This document shows positions 53,980 through 63,802 of a DNA stretch of 64,000 bases, piece after piece. The notes beneath the pieces are model-generated. The model was not told where the DNA came from. It was given only the letters and a program-made list of their open reading frames with translations, and searched no databases. Location: NCBI GenBank assembly GCA_913063325.1, contig CAJXYE010000011.1, positions 1-64,000 of the forward strand. The letters are read 5' to 3'. The translations under genes and the position numbers were made by a program. The first letter of the stretch is position 1, and the number at the start of each line of letters is the position of its first letter. Source of the stretch: an uncultured Colwellia sp. GTDB taxonomy: Bacteria; Pseudomonadota; Gammaproteobacteria; Enterobacterales; Alteromonadaceae.

Positions 53980-54052
53980 GATGAATTCAATTAGGTGTTA
54001 TAAATTCGCTTAACGATGAGAGCCATCAACTAACTACTCAGTTTATTTAAGC

Positions 54053-54088
54053 AAAAAAAATCCAGCATTTAAGTGCTGGATTTATAAG
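54053..54088. terminator. Bidirectional terminator
   Basis: TCCAGCA-TTTAAG-TGCTGGA (54061-54080) is flanked on the left by eight A's and on the right by TTTAT, between the converging DUF4442 and DUF3083 genes. Confidence 0.88.
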
Positions 54089-54106
54089 GCTTCAACTTAA
54101 TGCCAC

Positions 54107-55231
54107 TTACACGTTCAACATAATATGTTGGTGTACTCGAACAATAATATCGTCACTTTCTTTTTTCCAATCCACTTTATCAGAAAAACTTTTCACTGCC
54201 GCAATTGCTTGATTAACAAACTTGCCATAATTATGATGTGTTTCATCACTCTTATCTGCAAAAAATACAAAACGTAAGGTATCGACTAACTTATCCGCCT
54301 CCCAATGCACACAAGATCTCATCTCAGCATTATTAGGGTTAACCCCGATAGAAATTAGCTCTCCTGAAATTACTGATGCTTCACTTTCATCGTAACGAAC
54401 AAATGGCGAGATGCCATTAGCAATCAATGCAGCTTGGTCAATTTGATTGGCCTTGCATGAGTCATTAAAGGCGTTTTCAATTTTTTGATAAAATTGAGTA
54501 AATGGTTGCTCTGATAAATAATCAATATCAGTGCCTTTTAATAAACGACGCGCCATTGGGATACTCGCAACAACGTAAGTAATTGAGGTATGATCATCGC
54601 TAATGCCCTGTTCTTGGCTTTCATAGCGGTCAGCTATTTCTCTAAAGGTATGACTAATGGTATTAGTGCCACCTTTTTCTTTAGCGAAAACATCAAACGT
54701 TAAATGCTGATGATCGCGTAATTTAATCTCATTTTCAGCTAAGCCAATAGTTTTAGAAATTTCTTTAACCGCTTGATAAACCTTATTATGGAACTTACCT
54801 GAGTTAACTCTGAGTTCTTGGCCGGTAGCTAAAAATAATATTTTAATTTTTCTAGCGCGAATAGCGCCATCAAAATAGCCTTTAAAGGTACTATTATGTT
54901 CCGGACAATAGAAGAAAAATGATTGCTGCTCTGTATGTAATACCTGCTGTTCGCCGCTATAACGTACTCTAACAAGACGATTATTGGCAACAAAATTTAC
55001 ATGTGAAAGACCATGTTCTTCTACTATTTCAAATACTTTATGAGATAACGCTTGATAGAATTTTTGATAAGGCTTCTCAGCTGTTTCATCAACACTACCA
55101 CACACCAAACTTATTAATTTATCCGTTAAGGGGATTTCCGCTAAAATATACTGATTATCACGGGCGTCACTCGGCAGGTATACACGTTCTTTACTTCTGT
55201 GTTTATTTAATATTGATGAAGTTCGTCTCAT
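54107..55231 (-). CDS. DUF3083 family protein with internal duplication
   Basis: A 374-residue cytoplasmic protein of the DUF3083 family (VYLPSDARDNQYILAEIP at the start). The two halves are alike: YILAEIP ... KPYQKFYQAL ... SGKFHNKVYQAV ... LRDHQHLTFDV in the first half (about 27-192), and YVVASIP ... QPFTQFYQKI ... YGKFVNQAIAAV ... VRVHQHIMLNV in the second (about 221-374). The family is found in Shewanella, Colwellia and relatives and has no known role. The paired histidines (DHQH, VHQH) at the end of each half might bind a ligand (inference). Single gene. Confidence 0.85.
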   Translation of the reverse strand: MRRTSSILNKHRSKERVYLPSDARDNQYILAEIPLTDKLISLVCGSVDETAEKPYQKFYQALSHKVFEIVEEHGLSHVNFVANNRLVRVRYSGEQQVLHTEQQSFFFYCPEHNSTFKGYFDGAIRARKIKILFLATGQELRVNSGKFHNKVYQAVKEISKTIGLAENEIKLRDHQHLTFDVFAKEKGGTNTISHTFREIADRYESQEQGISDDHTSITYVVASIPMARRLLKGTDIDYLSEQPFTQFYQKIENAFNDSCKANQIDQAALIANGISPFVRYDESEASVISGELISIGVNPNNAEMRSCVHWEADKLVDTLRFVFFADKSDETHHNYGKFVNQAIAAVKSFSDKVDWKKESDDIIVRVHQHIMLNV

Positions 55232-55406
55232 ATTTCTTTATACCTTTTATTAATAATGCATCAGTCAAAATAGATTTATTATTTATAACATAAAAAATAT
55301 ACATAATTCACACTTTTAACGCTCATTATTAGACCTTTTCTACAGTGTATATACCCCGCTTTATTTCCAAAGAATAAGCTGCATTACTGTACTATCTTTA
55401 TTGATT

Positions 55407-55574
55407 TATACCTATCAGTATAAGAAAGTGATCGCTTAGCGATAATTTAAAGGCTTATAAGCCTTTAAAAATAGACCTTCGCAAATGTATCGGCACTATG
55501 GTCATGACAAAAAATTTGTTCTACTGTCGCTCATCTCATTCTAAGTGATCACTTCTTCATACAGAATGGTATTA
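55407..55574. repeat. Short palindromic-end element (about 168 bp)
   Basis: TATACCTATCAGTATAAG with GTGATCGCTTAG at the left is mirrored at the right by CTAAGTGATCAC and CATACAGAATGGTATT. An inner palindrome AAAGGCTTATAAGCCTTT (55452-55469) is perfect. The rest of the 55232-55591 gap shows no feature. Confidence 0.65.
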
Positions 55575-55591
55575 AATAACAACATAAAACA

Positions 55592-56869
55592 CTACTTAAC
55601 TTTATTTCTTGGTTTATGTTGATTAACGCCCCGCACTGCGCTTTTCTTTACTCCCCGTTTATTATTTGATGCATAATGCTTACTTGGTTGATGAATGCTT
55701 TGTCTCTTCTTTGTAGAGCTAACAGCGGTTTGCCTAGCCACATTAGTCTTATAAACCTTCACACCACTGGTATTGTTATATTTACTATGCACCTGTTTAT
55801 TTTTTGACTTGCTGACCTTAATTGTCCCCGATTCCCTATACGCCTTATTTTTCTGAAGCGGAATAGCCTTTAATTTTTCACTAAAATTTCGATGGGAATT
55901 AACTTGCTTAGTGCTGCTAAATACCTGCACTTTATGACTACTATCTGCAACAAAATGACTATTCCTACGGTGCACCTTTGGGTTGCTGTGAATTATGGCC
56001 CCATAATATTTTTGTTTTAGTCGTCCATTGTTATAAGAAACTCCTCGTCTATGTTTTGGCTGATGATTCCAGCGCTTTGCCTGATGACTTATCACTACTT
56101 TATTTCTTGGATGGTAACCATGGCGAGCAGAGTGATTAACAATCACATAACGGTTATGCCAATGAAAAGCACTGAAGTAAAAGTGACTGCTTATGTGCAC
56201 GCCATGGCCCCAATAAAAATGACCATAGTGAGCGGGGTAATGATGAGGGCTATGCCAATATACCGGAGGGTAGTTTGCCCAATACCACTGCCCATACACC
56301 AGTCGTGTATCATAATAAGGTACGTAAATTATTTCAGGTTGTGCTGGTTCAATGATAATGATTTTCTGCTCTTTTATAATCTCCACATTATCCATGGCTG
56401 CTAAACTACCCGCTTGCTCTGCCTGCTGCCTTAACGTTTGAATACTGGCTAATACTCTCGCTTCATTCTGTAAAAAAGCATCACCGATTTTTTGCATCCA
56501 GGTAAGATCTTCGCTTAATTTGGCCATCACTTGAGGAAAAGATAACAATGCTTGAATACTCGCATCCCAGCCCTTATTTTGTGCTTTATTATCTCGCTGT
56601 TCATCGGTTGATGTCGGCTGTTTTTTGAGCCAACGCTCAGCTTCAATTACCTCTATGGGATAAGTTGCGGCAATTAAAATATGGGTGAGTAAGGTGTCTG
56701 GGTATAGAGCGATAGGAGCAAGAGTTTGCGCGAGCTCGGCCTCAGAAAATAATACTTCTCCATCTTCTTGTGAGGCAGATAAAGCCGTGCTTGATATGCA
56801 AGTAGAAAATACAAAAATTAGCCATAACATCGACCTGTACTTTAATAAAAACGAAGGGGGAAAGTTCAT
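55592..56869 (-). CDS. DUF3300 family exported protein with His/Tyr-rich middle and basic tail
   Basis: A 425-residue exported protein. The signal peptide covers about 1-32. The DUF3300 domain (about 40-205) reads AELAQTLAPIALYPDTLLTHILIA, then WDASIQALLSFPQV and IIYVPYYDTRLVYG, here given in parts. After that a stretch rich in His, Tyr and Trp (about 206-262, HSPHHYPAHYGHFYWGHG) is followed by a very basic low-complexity tail with many Lys, His and Ser. The family has no clear function; the tail could bind surface polysaccharide, nucleic acid or metal (inference). ATG 56869 follows AAAGGTAAACTT and is preferred to 56887. Confidence 0.86.
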   Translation of the reverse strand: MNFPPSFLLKYRSMLWLIFVFSTCISSTALSASQEDGEVLFSEAELAQTLAPIALYPDTLLTHILIAATYPIEVIEAERWLKKQPTSTDEQRDNKAQNKGWDASIQALLSFPQVMAKLSEDLTWMQKIGDAFLQNEARVLASIQTLRQQAEQAGSLAAMDNVEIIKEQKIIIIEPAQPEIIYVPYYDTRLVYGQWYWANYPPVYWHSPHHYPAHYGHFYWGHGVHISSHFYFSAFHWHNRYVIVNHSARHGYHPRNKVVISHQAKRWNHQPKHRRGVSYNNGRLKQKYYGAIIHSNPKVHRRNSHFVADSSHKVQVFSSTKQVNSHRNFSEKLKAIPLQKNKAYRESGTIKVSKSKNKQVHSKYNNTSGVKVYKTNVARQTAVSSTKKRQSIHQPSKHYASNNKRGVKKSAVRGVNQHKPRNKVK

Positions 56870-56962
56870 AAGTTTACCTTTATTCATAACTAATCTTATG
56901 GATTAGCATACCCCTGTGAAGCTGAACAAAGGCTGAACAAAGTTTATAAAAACAGGTGACTT

Positions 56963-57712
56963 TTACATTGGCTCACTAAGGTACTTTTGTTGTAATAAAC
57001 GGTATTTTTCGGTCATTTTAAAAACGGTTAAATGTTTATTAAAAGATAAAACCAGTTTGGGATCTTTAAAGACCATTTGATAATCTATGGGCGGGAAAAG
57101 GTTATGAAAAACCACCGCTTTATTAACACCTAACTGCTTAAAGAAATAGTTAAAAATATTCTTATCAATGACAATACAATCGACACGATCTTTTAGGAAT
57201 AACTTTACTTGCGTTGATTGTTTGGCTATCTCTAGATAACTTGGGTTATTCACAACCGCGTCGTGATATTCATCACCTAATAACGCTTTGGCATTATGAA
57301 ATGAAATGACTCCTACATTCTTTAAATCACTTAACATGCTTATTTTTAGCTTTTTTTCGGCCAAAGAAACAACTGAATTATGATAAGTGACGTAGCTATC
57401 GGTTAAGCGTTCTACATTAGCTTCAGTGTCGGCTGTCATGGTGGTAATGCCATCGATATCAGGATCTGATAACAGTTTTTGCGAGCGACCATAAGGAACA
57501 TATATGTACTTAACACCATAGCCCATCAATTCGATCACTTGAGACAATAATTCCAACTCGTAACCTGAGTTTGTTGCTTGTAATATATAAGGAGGTCGTT
57601 CTAAGCCAACAACAATTTTAAGTTTTTCCCCAAAGGCTGATGTTGGTATTACAACGATAAAAATGAGCAATGTTCGCCTAATAATATTACTAAAACATAG
57701 AAGTAATTTCAT
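56963..57712 (-). CDS. Periplasmic substrate-binding protein, SBP_bac_3 (amino-acid type)
   Basis: A 249-residue protein with a signal peptide (about 1-28, SAFG) and the type-3 solute-binding fold: KLKIVVGLERPPYILQ, GYELELLSQVIELMGYGVKYIYV, DGITTMTADTEANVERL, the switch to NVGVISFHNAKALLG, and VDCIVIDKNIFNYFF. No ABC transporter genes adjoin it; many such lone proteins in marine gammaproteobacteria work in sensing or with distant transporters. There is no cysteine lipobox. Confidence 0.83.
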   Translation of the reverse strand: MKLLLCFSNIIRRTLLIFIVVIPTSAFGEKLKIVVGLERPPYILQATNSGYELELLSQVIELMGYGVKYIYVPYGRSQKLLSDPDIDGITTMTADTEANVERLTDSYVTYHNSVVSLAEKKLKISMLSDLKNVGVISFHNAKALLGDEYHDAVVNNPSYLEIAKQSTQVKLFLKDRVDCIVIDKNIFNYFFKQLGVNKAVVFHNLFPPIDYQMVFKDPKLVLSFNKHLTVFKMTEKYRLLQQKYLSEPM

Positions 57713-57857
57713 AAAACTCCTCGTTTAAATTTTACAATATTCTTAGCATACTACCTTTTACTTAAGGTAATAAAAATAACCTTAGCTCAATATTCCACAT
57801 GGTGAAACCACTAATATCAAAGACAGAATAAAATTTATCAATGCCTTGTTCACCTGA

Positions 57858-59255
57858 CTAATGACTACTATGAGGACTTTTATGGGGGAAAGTCAGGGTA
57901 AACTTTGCCCCGCCTAATGTGGTAGAATGACTTATTTTCAATGTACCTTGGTAGCTTTCGACTAAGTCTCGAACAATAGCTAAACCAACACCGTGCCCTT
58001 TTTGATAAGTATCTGCACGAACACCGCGCTCTAGTATTTGGGTAATTTCCGATTCTTGAATACCAATACCGTCATCTTCTATACACATAACTAACGCATC
58101 ATCCTGCTGGCTAATGGTTAGCAAAATAGTACTTTTAGCCGCTTTATAAGCGTTATCAAGCAAGTTACCTAAGAGTTCAAGTAAATCCGCTTCATCCCCC
58201 TTAAACGTTTGCTTTCCTGTTGAGTTTAACTCTACTTTTTTATTCTCTGAATGATAAATTTTAGCGAGAGTGTTCAACAACTTATCAACTACTGGTTTTA
58301 CTGCGATACCTAATAACCAAGAAGAGTGCCCTGCACTTTGTGCGCGTTTTAGCTGATGATCTATGGTCGTATTTATACGCGTTATCTGCTCTTGGTTCAC
58401 TGCAGAAATATCGCTTTGCGCTTGCAAGACTGCCAACGGCGTTTTCAAACTATGGGCAAGGTCTGATAAAGCATTCCTATAACGTTGCCTTTGTTTTTGC
58501 TCCGTCGCTAATAACTGATTCAATTGTGTGGTGAGCGTTGATAACTCTTTAGGATACACAGAGGTTAATTTTTCTGCTCTGCCCTGCTCTATCGCTTTAA
58601 CTTCTTGCTCTAAAATAGAAAGGGGTTTTAATGTCCACATTAGCCAGATAAGTTGAAAAAATAAAATAATAACCATTAAAATGGCTAAGCCAAACCAAAG
58701 CTGTTGCTTGAAGTCACTAATAAGTTGTAAGAAGGTTAGTTTATCTCTCACAATATGTACTGTGAGGGGGAAATCAACATCGTCCTCGCTAAAGCTGACC
58801 GCGTAACTATAAATAAAGTGAGGTGAACTATTAATCTCAACGCTTGAGAAATTTTTATTTCCTGTTGCCAGCGTAACTAGATTCGAAGGTAGTTGTGCAT
58901 TGGTTAAATTAACCGTAAGTAAAGATTGAGATCGCCATAACAGCTCATTTTTTTGCTGAAGTGCTGGCCCAGAGATAAAAGCATACAAACCTGAACCACT
59001 AACATTAAACTGATTTTCAATTAATAGCTCGGGCATGATTAGCTCTGCTTGTTCAACTTCTGCAACAGCCAAAATAGCGTAACTATAAGCACTTAATTCA
59101 TTTTCAATGCTACGTGTCATGTGCTTTTCAAATGAGCTCATAATAATGAAAGCAATGGTTGGTAATATAATAACCACCATAGCCAACAAGCTCACCATCA
59201 AACGTACTTTAAGTGAATTTAAAAAGACATTAATAATGGGTTTTATGAAAAACAA
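57858..59255 (-). CDS. PhoQ-like sensor histidine kinase
   Basis: A 465-residue membrane kinase. TM1 is at about 19-41 (MVSLLAMVVIILPTIAFII) and TM2 at about 190-210 (LWFGLAILMVIILFFQLIW), with a 150-residue periplasmic sensor. HAMP-like linker, then phospho-His in SDLAHSLKTPLAVL, N box NLLDNAYKAA, DDGIGI and GHGVGLAIV. The SDLAHSLKTPLA sequence is typical of PhoQ. A TTG at 59255 behind TAGGTGTTTTC starts the frame 8 bp after the regulator stop; the first ATG would remove the cytoplasmic N-terminus. It is the last gene of the PepSY-regulator-kinase operon. Divalent cation or peptide sensing as in PhoQ is possible, not shown. Confidence 0.9.
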   Translation of the reverse strand: MFFIKPIINVFLNSLKVRLMVSLLAMVVIILPTIAFIIMSSFEKHMTRSIENELSAYSYAILAVAEVEQAELIMPELLIENQFNVSGSGLYAFISGPALQQKNELLWRSQSLLTVNLTNAQLPSNLVTLATGNKNFSSVEINSSPHFIYSYAVSFSEDDVDFPLTVHIVRDKLTFLQLISDFKQQLWFGLAILMVIILFFQLIWLMWTLKPLSILEQEVKAIEQGRAEKLTSVYPKELSTLTTQLNQLLATEQKQRQRYRNALSDLAHSLKTPLAVLQAQSDISAVNQEQITRINTTIDHQLKRAQSAGHSSWLLGIAVKPVVDKLLNTLAKIYHSENKKVELNSTGKQTFKGDEADLLELLGNLLDNAYKAAKSTILLTISQQDDALVMCIEDDGIGIQESEITQILERGVRADTYQKGHGVGLAIVRDLVESYQGTLKISHSTTLGGAKFTLTFPHKSPHSSH

Positions 59256-59263
59256 GAAAACAC

Positions 59264-59941
59264 CTAGTCAGTAAAGTTAATTAAGCGGTAGCCTTGACCA
59301 CGCTTAGTTTCAATAAAATTATGTTTATTGTTAGGGTCGAGTTTTTTGCGTAAACGTCTAATAAATACTTCAATCACGTTAGAGTCTAAATCGAAGTCTT
59401 GGTCATAAATATGTTCAGTTAACCTTGTTTTAGAAATTACTTCTCCGACATGTAACATTAAATATTTAAATACTTTAAATTCATGAGCACTTAAACTTAC
59501 CTTGATTTTTTCTACTAGTACTTCAGAAGTAGCGGTATCTAGACTAAATGGCCCATTAGTTATTATTGTAGAAGCTTTACCTGCACTGCGTCTAATTAAA
59601 GCATTTAAACGTGAACTGAGTTCTTCTACATGAAAAGGTTTTGTTAAGTAATCATCCGCGCCAGCGTCTAAACCCGCCACTTTATCTTGCCAGCTATCGC
59701 GAGCAGTGAGAATTAAAATAGGGAAGTCTCGACCTCTTTCTCTTAGTAATTTAACAACGGTACTACCATCAATTTTTGGTAAGCCTAAATCAATCACCGC
59801 AATATCATAATCATATTCAGTGCCTTGAAATAAAGCGACCTCTCCATCCGAAGCGAGATCTACAGAATAGTTTTGTAAAAGTAATTGTTGGTGAAGTTCT
59901 TGCTGTAAGGCTTTATCGTCTTCAACTAAAAGCAAACGCAT
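59264..59941 (-). CDS. PhoP/QseB-like OmpR-family response regulator
   Basis: A 225-residue regulator. The receiver has LLVEDDKALQQEL, phosphoacceptor in AVIDLGLPKIDG, LTARDSWQDKVAG, DAGADDYLTKPFHVEEL. The winged helix shows LSAHEFKVFKYLMLHVGEVISK, DSNVIEVFIRRLRKKL and KRGQGYRL. It belongs with the kinase 8 bp downstream and with the PepSY gene 18 bp upstream. The order PepSY-regulator-kinase is common in proteobacteria, where the small PepSY protein tends to inform the sensor. Confidence 0.93.
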   Translation of the reverse strand: MRLLLVEDDKALQQELHQQLLLQNYSVDLASDGEVALFQGTEYDYDIAVIDLGLPKIDGSTVVKLLRERGRDFPILILTARDSWQDKVAGLDAGADDYLTKPFHVEELSSRLNALIRRSAGKASTIITNGPFSLDTATSEVLVEKIKVSLSAHEFKVFKYLMLHVGEVISKTRLTEHIYDQDFDLDSNVIEVFIRRLRKKLDPNNKHNFIETKRGQGYRLINFTD

Positions 59942-59959
59942 ACTGATATATCCCTGTTA

Positions 59960-60229
59960 TTAGTGCTTCTCTATTTTGCCCGTTTTGGCATTAACTTTTT
60001 TAGATACGACATGCCCATTAGGTTTTACAATTTTAACTTTATAGCCGCTATTGTTTTTTTGTTTTTTAACATTTAATACTTTACCGCCATATTGCTTTTG
60101 TACTATTTTTGCCGCCTGCTTAGAGCTAGTCACTTTTTTATTCCCCTGCTTATCTATCGCCAAAGCACTAGAAGCGCCCAAAGTAGCAATACTCAATAAC
60201 AGGGTTAACAAAACAATACGTAATTTCAT
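59960..60229 (-). CDS. Small PepSY-domain exported protein
   Basis: An 89-residue protein with a signal peptide (about 1-23, LGASSALA) and a PepSY domain: SSKQAAKIVQKQYGGKVLNVKKQKNN with YKVKIVKPNGHVVSKKVNAKTG, given in parts. The mature part is very basic. PepSY domains inhibit peptidases or act in signalling. It starts at ATG 60229 with TAGGTATTGAG before it; upstream codons in the frame (from 60298) lack a site. It is the first gene of the operon with the PhoP/PhoQ-like pair, so it may be a sensor accessory or a main target. Confidence 0.87.
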   Translation of the reverse strand: MKLRIVLLTLLLSIATLGASSALAIDKQGNKKVTSSKQAAKIVQKQYGGKVLNVKKQKNNSGYKVKIVKPNGHVVSKKVNAKTGKIEKH

Positions 60230-60418
60230 CTCAATACCTAATACAAATAAATCTATATACCACTCAGTGTAAAAGAATGCTTGTTGCAAATAAACCAAGT
60301 TTCACTGAATGATACAAAATACTCGCTGAACAAAAGCTGAACACTTAAATAGTTAATTCATTTGGTCATGATAATTTGTTCAGCTTGAGTTCAGCCAACT
60401 TACGCTTTAATAGCATCA

Positions 60419-60694
60419 ATACCAAGTACATTAATTAATTGACCACTTAGCGAGAGTTAAAAGGCTTAGAGGCAAGGCATTGATTGAAGAGAATGGTTAC
60501 TCCCTTCTCAAAATTAATAACGCTGCATGTATGCCTTTACCTTTTATTAGGTACTCGCCCTTTGGGAGTTTATTAGCAAACTAATAACCGCTCAAAATTA
60601 AAGAAACATAGAATAACTATGTTTAAGTAATTTTGCTTGTTCCAAGCTCGCTAATACAGCTCTAAGTTGACCAATTTATTAGTGTAATTGGTAT
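60419..60694. repeat. Palindromic-end repeat with shared core (276 bp)
   Basis: Left end ATACCAAGTACATTAATTAA with GACCACTTAG and right end CTAAGTTGACC with TAGTGTAATTGGTAT form inverted ends. The inner core at 60474-60522 (AAGGCATTG ... AATAACG) matches the cores at 13619 and 42879. Occupies most of the 60230-60715 gap. Confidence 0.82.
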
Positions 60695-60715
60695 AAGTCA
60701 CAAAATAAGGATTTA

Positions 60716-61723
60716 ATGATGAATAACTTTATAAAGCACTTATCTTCTAAAAAAACATTTACAAGCACACCAATCAGTTTAGTTAATATAACAAAAAATT
60801 TTTCGCCCATATTACTAACAACCTTACAGCTAGCGATCATGTTAACTGTCATGATGATTACCCTACCCACTTTCGCTATTGAGATTACCAGTACCAATAA
60901 GACAACTGATAATACAAATACAAGCCGTATAACTGACACTATTAGCACGAATAAAATCAAGAGTTACTCTAGCGGTCAGATGACCAACTCAGCCACAAAC
61001 AGGTCAAAAGAAGACCTTTTAGAGACCCTACAGCAAAAAATAATACGTGGTGAAACAGACCAAAGTCTGAATAAATCGTTAGATGCTACTCGCGATGAAG
61101 TCATCGCTAAAAAACACCAACAGGTAGCTAAAAGTTCAGTTAGAAAATCAGCTAACAATTTTGCTACTAAGCCAAATATGAGTAATACCAGTAGAAGTTT
61201 TAGCGATGGCAGTTTTGTTATTTATGAAGGTTTCTCACAGTTGATAGAAGATTATGATGGTGATAGTTATTATCAAACCTTCAGCGTCACCTTCGATGCT
61301 GATTTAGTTAACCATGGTGCCCATGTTGAGGCTGTTGTTTATGCGGAACTTTATTTAAGTGAGAACGGCGGCCCCTGGGAGCATTATTACAGCACCGATA
61401 GCTTTGTTATTCATGGGGAGAGCACAGATGATGAATTTGAAGTCTATAGCACCTTAGGCCAAGGTTTTACTACTAACCATTACGATGTACTCATTGATCT
61501 TTATGAAGAAGGTTATCCAAATATAGTGGCATCTTATAGCAGTGATGACAGCAACAGCTTATATGGTCTACCTTTAGAGAGCAGTGATTATGACTTGGCA
61601 TATGTAGAGTATTACGAAGAGGCAACTATTCATGGTGGTGGTACATCAGTTTTAGCTTTAATAATAATATTCATCCTTCTTTTGATGCGTTATTTCCAGA
61701 ATAAAAAAACTTGTAGAACCTAA
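60716..61723 (+). CDS. Choice-of-anchor H family surface protein with GlyGly-type C-terminus
   Basis: A 335-residue exported protein with a long signal peptide (hydrophobic core about 38-52, ending PTFA), a Thr/Asn/Ser-rich stretch (55-165) and a beta domain (about 165-300): GSFVIYEGFSQLIEDYDGDSYYQTFSV, YAELYLSENGGPWEHYY, DDEFEVYSTLG, YDVLIDLYE (parts). These match the choice-of-anchor H group. The end has HGGGTSVLALIIIFILLL and then Lys/Arg, a GlyGly-CTERM signal processed by rhombosortase for type-II secretion. The second ATG at 60719 is equally possible. Function unknown; surface or secreted. Confidence 0.82.
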   Translation: MMNNFIKHLSSKKTFTSTPISLVNITKNFSPILLTTLQLAIMLTVMMITLPTFAIEITSTNKTTDNTNTSRITDTISTNKIKSYSSGQMTNSATNRSKEDLLETLQQKIIRGETDQSLNKSLDATRDEVIAKKHQQVAKSSVRKSANNFATKPNMSNTSRSFSDGSFVIYEGFSQLIEDYDGDSYYQTFSVTFDADLVNHGAHVEAVVYAELYLSENGGPWEHYYSTDSFVIHGESTDDEFEVYSTLGQGFTTNHYDVLIDLYEEGYPNIVASYSSDDSNSLYGLPLESSDYDLAYVEYYEEATIHGGGTSVLALIIIFILLLMRYFQNKKTCRT

Positions 61724-61913
61724 AATCTAACATATGCTCAAATGTAACATATCTGTATTACCAGTTATAACAAGTCAACCACAAAGACTATTAATACATT
61801 GATTAATATCTAAATAATAAGTTTTATTTACTATTCTTTAACTATTTAATGTGTACAATAATTAGTTGTGTTTTGTTAAATTATAAATGGCTAAAAATAA
61901 AAAGGTGATACCT

Positions 61914-63569
61914 ATGGGGCTTAAGAATAAACTATTGTTATTAGCATTGTTACCGCTAACACTACTCCTATTTAGCTTAATGGCGAGTACTTATTATATT
62001 GAATCAAGTAATCTTGAGGAAGATTTTGAGTCATTTAAAACAAAGCTATTAGACAGTAAAAAGGACTTACTTAAAACAGAAGTTGAAATTGCCACTAAGA
62101 TAGTTAATTACCAATTATCCTTAGGTGAGCAAGGAAATGTATCTAAAGCATTAAGGGGAGTTACTTTTGCAGGTAGTGGTTATTTCTTCATTTACGATAC
62201 CAATGGCATCAATATTTTTCATGGCCTTAAGCCTGAGATAGAAGGTAAAAACAAAATTGATACCACAGATCCTAATGGTAAAAAATTAATTGTTGGCTTG
62301 ATAGAGCAAGCCAAACAAGGCGGTGGTTTTTATAATTATCACTTTCAAAAACCTAATGTGAGTGAGTTAGTTGAAAAAATGAGTTATGCCACTATGGTTC
62401 CTAATACCAATTGGATGATAGGAACGGGTGCCTACCTTGATGATATTGAAAGCGAATTAACCAGTTATCACCAAACCATGAGCGAACATATGCGTGATAA
62501 AGCAGTGACAATATTACTCATTGCCCTGTTTTGGTTTTTGCTAACTGTTTTTGCTGTGTTATACGTAGCAGGTTTTATAGTAAAACCTATTGCAAATATG
62601 CTGGAAAATTTACAAAGTATTGCTAAAGGTGAAGGAGACTTAACCAACCGTTTACACATTGATGGTAGTGATGAAATCAGTCAATTAGGCATTGCCTTTA
62701 ATGAGTTTATTGAAAAGCTACAAGGTATTATCAAAAATGTCGCCAATGTGACTGAAGATGTGAAATCAGCATCCGGTGAAATTAATCAACAAACGCAATT
62801 AATGGAAGGCCAACTTAGTCATCACAATAATGAGACAGAGCTGGTTGTTACTGCGATAACTGAAATGTCTGCTACGTCGAATGAAGTTGCTATGAACACC
62901 ACACAGGTTGCAGAATCAACACAATCAGCAACTGAAGATGTTGCTAAAGCACAAGACTGTGTAGATATATCATTAACCGAAGTATCAAACTTAATGACAG
63001 AAATTAATACCGCGGCAGAGCAAATAAACTCACTTAGCGAGCAATCTAAAAAGATTAATAATGTTTTAACTGTCATAGGCGGCATTGCTGAACAAACAAA
63101 CTTATTAGCACTAAATGCGGCTATTGAAGCAGCTAGAGCGGGTGAACAAGGCCGAGGGTTTGCAGTGGTTGCCGATGAAGTTAGAAACTTAGCAAGCAGA
63201 ACACAAGATAGTACCTTAGAGATAAATGAAATGTTAACGGGTTTGCATAATTTAGTCTCCGCAGCAGTGAGCACTATGGAGGCAAGTCAGCAAAGTTGTA
63301 ACCGATCTGTTGAATCTTCCAGAGCTATTTCTGAAAGTTTAGGGGCAGTAACAACATCAGTCACTTCAATAAATGATATGAGTACACAAATAGCTACTGC
63401 GGCTATGGAGCAATCGAGTGTTACAGAAGAAATAAATCGCAATGTCTTTGCTATTCAAGAAATTGTCAATGAATTAACAACATCGAGTCAAAGCACTTCA
63501 GCGGTCAGTCAACAGTTAGCAGCCGAAGGTGAAAGCCTTGGTGAGCTTGTCGGCCAATTTAAAGTCTAA
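61914..63569 (+). CDS. Methyl-accepting chemotaxis protein with sCache sensor
   Basis: A 551-residue chemoreceptor. TM1 is at about 6-26, then a single Cache domain (about 30-185, with [21 protein letters not shown] given in part as [10 protein letters not shown], and [14 protein letters not shown]), TM2 at about 197-219, HAMP ([20 protein letters not shown]) and the signalling domain with the tip [20 protein letters not shown] 61914 lies behind AAAAAGGTGATACC, so it is preferred to 61887. sCache receptors often bind small organic acids. There is no CheR-binding pentapeptide (ends LVGQFKV). A terminator follows. Confidence 0.93.
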   Translation: MGLKNKLLLLALLPLTLLLFSLMASTYYIESSNLEEDFESFKTKLLDSKKDLLKTEVEIATKIVNYQLSLGEQGNVSKALRGVTFAGSGYFFIYDTNGINIFHGLKPEIEGKNKIDTTDPNGKKLIVGLIEQAKQGGGFYNYHFQKPNVSELVEKMSYATMVPNTNWMIGTGAYLDDIESELTSYHQTMSEHMRDKAVTILLIALFWFLLTVFAVLYVAGFIVKPIANMLENLQSIAKGEGDLTNRLHIDGSDEISQLGIAFNEFIEKLQGIIKNVANVTEDVKSASGEINQQTQLMEGQLSHHNNETELVVTAITEMSATSNEVAMNTTQVAESTQSATEDVAKAQDCVDISLTEVSNLMTEINTAAEQINSLSEQSKKINNVLTVIGGIAEQTNLLALNAAIEAARAGEQGRGFAVVADEVRNLASRTQDSTLEINEMLTGLHNLVSAAVSTMEASQQSCNRSVESSRAISESLGAVTTSVTSINDMSTQIATAAMEQSSVTEEINRNVFAIQEIVNELTTSSQSTSAVSQQLAAEGESLGELVGQFKV

Positions 63570-63595
63570 AATAAAGACTCTATAGCACTTTAATA

Positions 63596-63623
63596 AAAGG
63601 TTTGTAGTTCACTACAAACCTTT
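63596..63623 (+). terminator. Rho-independent terminator
   Basis: AAAGGTTTGTAG and CTACAAACCTTT form a 12-bp stem around TTCA, followed by TTCTTTATTTT, after the sCache chemoreceptor. Confidence 0.9.
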
Positions 63624-63802
63624 TTCTTTATTTTAAATTTAAGTAATCTTGCCATATATTTAACGTGTCAGATGAGATATGTTATGCCGATAAATCGCTA
63701 AAGTAGTGCTTACCTACTTTCTAATTTAGTAGCTTGCTTTCTAAGTCTGCACTTCTTATAGATAGTTTTCTATATACCCCTTATAAATGGATTTTCTCGA
63801 AC

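Noticed and set aside
56051-56404. 117-residue plus-strand frame
   Set aside because: Antisense to the His/Tyr-rich part of the DUF3300 gene.
62822-63274. 150-residue minus-strand open frame
   Set aside because: Antisense to the chemoreceptor signalling domain; a common mirror artefact of that conserved sequence.
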